Of a DNA stretch of 64,000 nt, positions 61,557-64,000 are shown one piece after another. The DNA is from Pyrrhoderma lamaoense (taxonomy: Eukaryota; Basidiomycota; Agaricomycetes; Hymenochaetales; Hymenochaetaceae). The stretch spans positions 1,240,001 to 1,304,000 of the forward strand of contig NBAZ01000001.1 in NCBI GenBank assembly GCA_002794735.1, written 5' to 3'. The notes under the pieces are model-generated. The model was not told the origin of the DNA, searched no databases, and saw nothing but the letters and a program-made list of their open reading frames with translations. Numbering within the stretch: the first letter of the stretch is position 1; each line of letters begins with the position of its first letter. The position numbers and the translations under genes are program-made.

Positions 61557-64000
61557 ATGCCACCGGAACATTGCAACTATCGGATGAAAATACCGTCTAA
61601 TCACTCACTTCCTGTGCATATTCACCCATTAGTATGTCTAAATGTACCGTAAGAAACTCAGTTACTGAATGCTGCAAATAACTACAAGAATCCACTTCAA
61701 TTTCTTCTGAGGGGGGCTACAATCTACCCTCATAAAGTAGCTATTGTTCATCCTGACGTTGAGTATCCTGTTTCTTATACGTACTCCGTTTGGTAGGACT
61801 TCTTTCCTCCTCCCCTCTACTTTACGCTTAACTCTGGCATATAGGACCCAAAGAGTGCAGAATCTTGCGTATGCTTTGATATGGTATGGAATCAAACCTG
61901 GTGATAGAGTAGCGGTCATTTCACCTAACACGTAAGTCACGTATATAATCAGAAAAGAAAAGAAAATTAATGTGTAACATCAAGTCCCATGATTGCAGGT
62001 TACTTCTGACTATCCGATTTCTACATTGAGCATACAAAATTAATTTATCTCCATACAGAGGCCCATCACGGTGTTTTAGCCGCCAGAGCTGTCTTCACAC
62101 CAATCAATACTAGGCTGACAAAAGGCGAAGTTAATTACATCTTAGAGCACTCTCAATCTAGATTGATACTCGTGGACCATGAATGTGTACATTTAGTAAC
62201 GGGTGCAAATGTTCCTGTAATAGTGAGCAAAGATACTGGACGTTTTGGTTGCCCATATGAAGATTTTTTGTCGAAAGGAAGACAACACAGCCGGGAGATG
62301 GGATGGGCTGGTTTAGAACTGGAGACTAACGAGGATGCACCAGCAACACTTTGCTATACGTAAGAGTTCTATAATCAATCGCCCTGATTGAATATGAATG
62401 TTCATAACACAATGAAGTTCAGGGACAACGGGAAGGCCGAAGGGTGTTCTTTCCACTTTGCGAGGTATACAGTTAGGAGTTGATACACATGTGCACCACT
62501 GCTTACAACTAAATAGGTTCTTATCTTGCTGCGATACAAAACGCATATGAGTCTCGGTATGGTATCATTGCAGATGAAAGGATATTCATATAATCTGACC
62601 TCCTCTACTCATGTCAGTATGAATAATGAATCAGTATATCTCTGGTGTGTATCGACCAGTTTACTAGTAAAGAAAACTTTTTTCATCATGGCGTCTGGAA
62701 GGATATTACCTATGTTTCACGCCGCTGGATGGACCTTTCCCTGGTCAATTACATTCTCTTTTGCAACACAGGTAAGCTGGCTAGGCTTTCAGGAGACACA
62801 CACGTCTTGATATTTTCTATAAGATCATACAAAGGACAGTCTCAAACCCCTTGATATGGAAACATCTCAAGAACTCAAGGGTATCACATTACTGTGGTGC
62901 ACCAACTGTCCAGGTAGTCTAAATACTCATTACCGACTTTGGCTGTTGATTGATTGTACACTCGAGATTGGAATCGTTACTCACCCTGACGCTGAAGCAT
63001 TGGAGAGAACCGTGACCGCTATTGTTGCAGGATCAGCTCCCACGGCACATTTAATTGGAGAGTTAGAGAAGAAGAATATACATGTCATCCACGTCTATGG
63101 TTTAACGTAAGTCTTCATCGTTTTTTAGTCTCCTTATAGTGTTCCTTATTTTTATTTTTAGAGAGGTAAGAGGATGTGTACTTATCCTACCTCAGTTCTT
63201 GAAATCAATCTAATAATACTAGACTTATGGCCCGTTTATGCGAGGTTACCCTCATGACTTCTGGAAAGACTTGCCTCTTGATGCAAGAGCAAAATTGATG
63301 GCCCGGCAAGGATACACTAGTGCTCTAGCACATGACGTCAGAGTTATATATCAAGATGACAGTGACGAGACTACGGATGTCCCAGCTGATGGAAAGACTG
63401 TAGGCGAAATAGTCACACGAGGAAATATCGTCATGAAAGAGGTGCAGATTATAACTGGATAATATTGATCAAATCGAGCTAGTACTGATTTCACTGTAGT
63501 ACTTCCGAGACCCTGAAGCAACTAAATCCGCTTTTCGTGGCGGATACTTCAGGTCTGGTGATCTGGCTGTAATGCATGAAGACGGAAGCATCGCTATTCA
63601 AGATCGTAGCAAAGACATCATAATTTCTGGTGGAGAGGTGAGATTTTTCAAGTCAAAGTCTTTCATTAGGGATAACGCTGAACAAAAGAGAAGAATGCTT
63701 CGAGCCTGAGTATAGAACAAGGTACTTGACTTTTTTCTTTTTCTTTTTTTTTTTTTTTTTGGGGGGGGGGGGGGGGGGTAAACCTTTGATAAAGGTGCTG
63801 ATACACTAATTTTAAGAACTGGCCGAACATCCCGCCATCTTAGAAGTAGCAGTCGTCGCACGTCCACATCCAAAATGGGGAGAGCGACCTTGTGCCTTCG
63901 TTGTTTTAACTCCTTCTGCTGAGAAACAATATGCTGCCAAGCACGATTTGTTCGAAAGAGAGCTGAAGGAGTTTGCAAAAACCCGATTACCAGGTTTTGC
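61557..64000 (+). CDS. Acyl-CoA synthetase / AMP-binding ligase, 3' end cut by window
   Basis: This adenylate-forming enzyme activates a fatty or aromatic acid to its CoA ester. The start at 61557 ([20 protein letters not shown]) splices to [20 protein letters not shown]. The early fold contains [20 protein letters not shown] and [19 protein letters not shown]. The P-loop is [16 protein letters not shown], completed across an intron. Next come [41 protein letters not shown], the adenine motif VYGLTETYGP, and [18 protein letters not shown] with [13 protein letters not shown] 28-nt exon (63694-63721) supplies NASSLSIEQ. The window ends in the small C-terminal domain ([25 protein letters not shown]), so the catalytic Lys lies outside. 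At least ten introns. Substrate is unknown; the group resembles medium-chain or AAE-type ligases. Confidence 0.88.
63694..63721 (+). other. 28-nt short exon in the acyl-CoA synthetase gene
   Basis: This exon is bounded by AG and GT and encodes NASSLSIEQ plus the first base of the next Glu codon. It links SGGE to [15 protein letters not shown] in the conserved A8 region. Confidence 0.7.
63744..63778. repeat. T17G18 homopolymer junction inside an intron
   Basis: Seventeen Ts are followed directly by eighteen Gs in the intron downstream of the 28-nt exon. Two shorter T runs precede it. It is an unusual composite tract. Confidence 0.9.

Overview
This window is nuclear DNA from a filamentous fungus, most probably a basidiomycete of the Agaricomycotina. 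The evidence is densely packed genes on both strands, many short GT-AG introns (mostly about 45-75 nt, often several per gene), and a gene set that fits: a Trs65-type TRAPP subunit, a Fus3/Kss1-type MAP kinase, a Git3/cAMP-receptor-like 7TM protein, a GtaA-type glutaminase, a serine-rich cupredoxin and several low-complexity proteins of a kind common in mushrooms. The genus cannot be told from the sequence. I see no rRNA, tRNA, transposon, CRISPR or viral element.

Layout. 1-465 (-): 5' part of an unknown gene. 2.6-7.7 kb (-): two secreted proteins, a GtaA-like glutaminase and a CAP/PR-1 protein with a Ser-rich linker. 8.2-13.1 kb: a small unknown protein (+), Elongator subunit Elp6 (-) and TRAPP subunit Trs65 (+). 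13.2-18.9 kb: a glutathione-transferase-like protein (-) and a large coiled-coil protein with about 13 copies of an APPGFVPTSP-type repeat (+). 19.3-23.0 kb (-): NADH-cytochrome b5 reductase and WRAP73/Wdr8. 23.4-28.8 kb (+): an MFS transporter and a gamma-glutamyltranspeptidase. 29.0-31.9 kb (-): a mitochondrial-type PP2C phosphatase and a D-2-hydroxyacid dehydrogenase. 33.1-34.9 kb (+): a 7TM receptor-like protein. 35.3-41.0 kb (-): 26S proteasome subunit Rpn2 and a twin-cupredoxin surface protein. 42.2-44.1 kb (+): MAP kinase. 44.7-46.9 kb (-): SAP/coiled-coil protein. 47.1-49.8 kb (+): LIM protein. 50.2-50.6 kb (-): doubtful small gene. 50.7-55.2 kb (+): a second 7TM protein with a long Ser-rich tail, and a J-domain protein. 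55.7-61.1 kb (-): a Ser-rich unknown and an ARM/HEAT-like unknown. 61.6 kb to the end (+): acyl-CoA synthetase, cut by the window edge.

The genes are mostly housekeeping and signalling and do not form an obvious pathway cluster. Loose themes are extracellular or glutathione-linked metabolism (glutaminase, gamma-glutamyltranspeptidase, GST), signalling (receptor-like 7TM proteins, MAPK, PP2C) and secreted or wall-associated proteins (CAP, cupredoxin).

The strongest unexpected signal is technical or evolutionary. In at least six genes the reading frame breaks although both sides are clearly coding. Every break is repaired by one extra base, usually in a short homopolymer. This looks like systematic one-base deletion in the consensus, though true gene decay is not excluded for the LIM gene. 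I found no convincing new biological system. The most interesting biology is the PGF-repeat protein, the orphan 7TM protein with a serine-rich tail, and the unusual microexon and homopolymer structures in introns.
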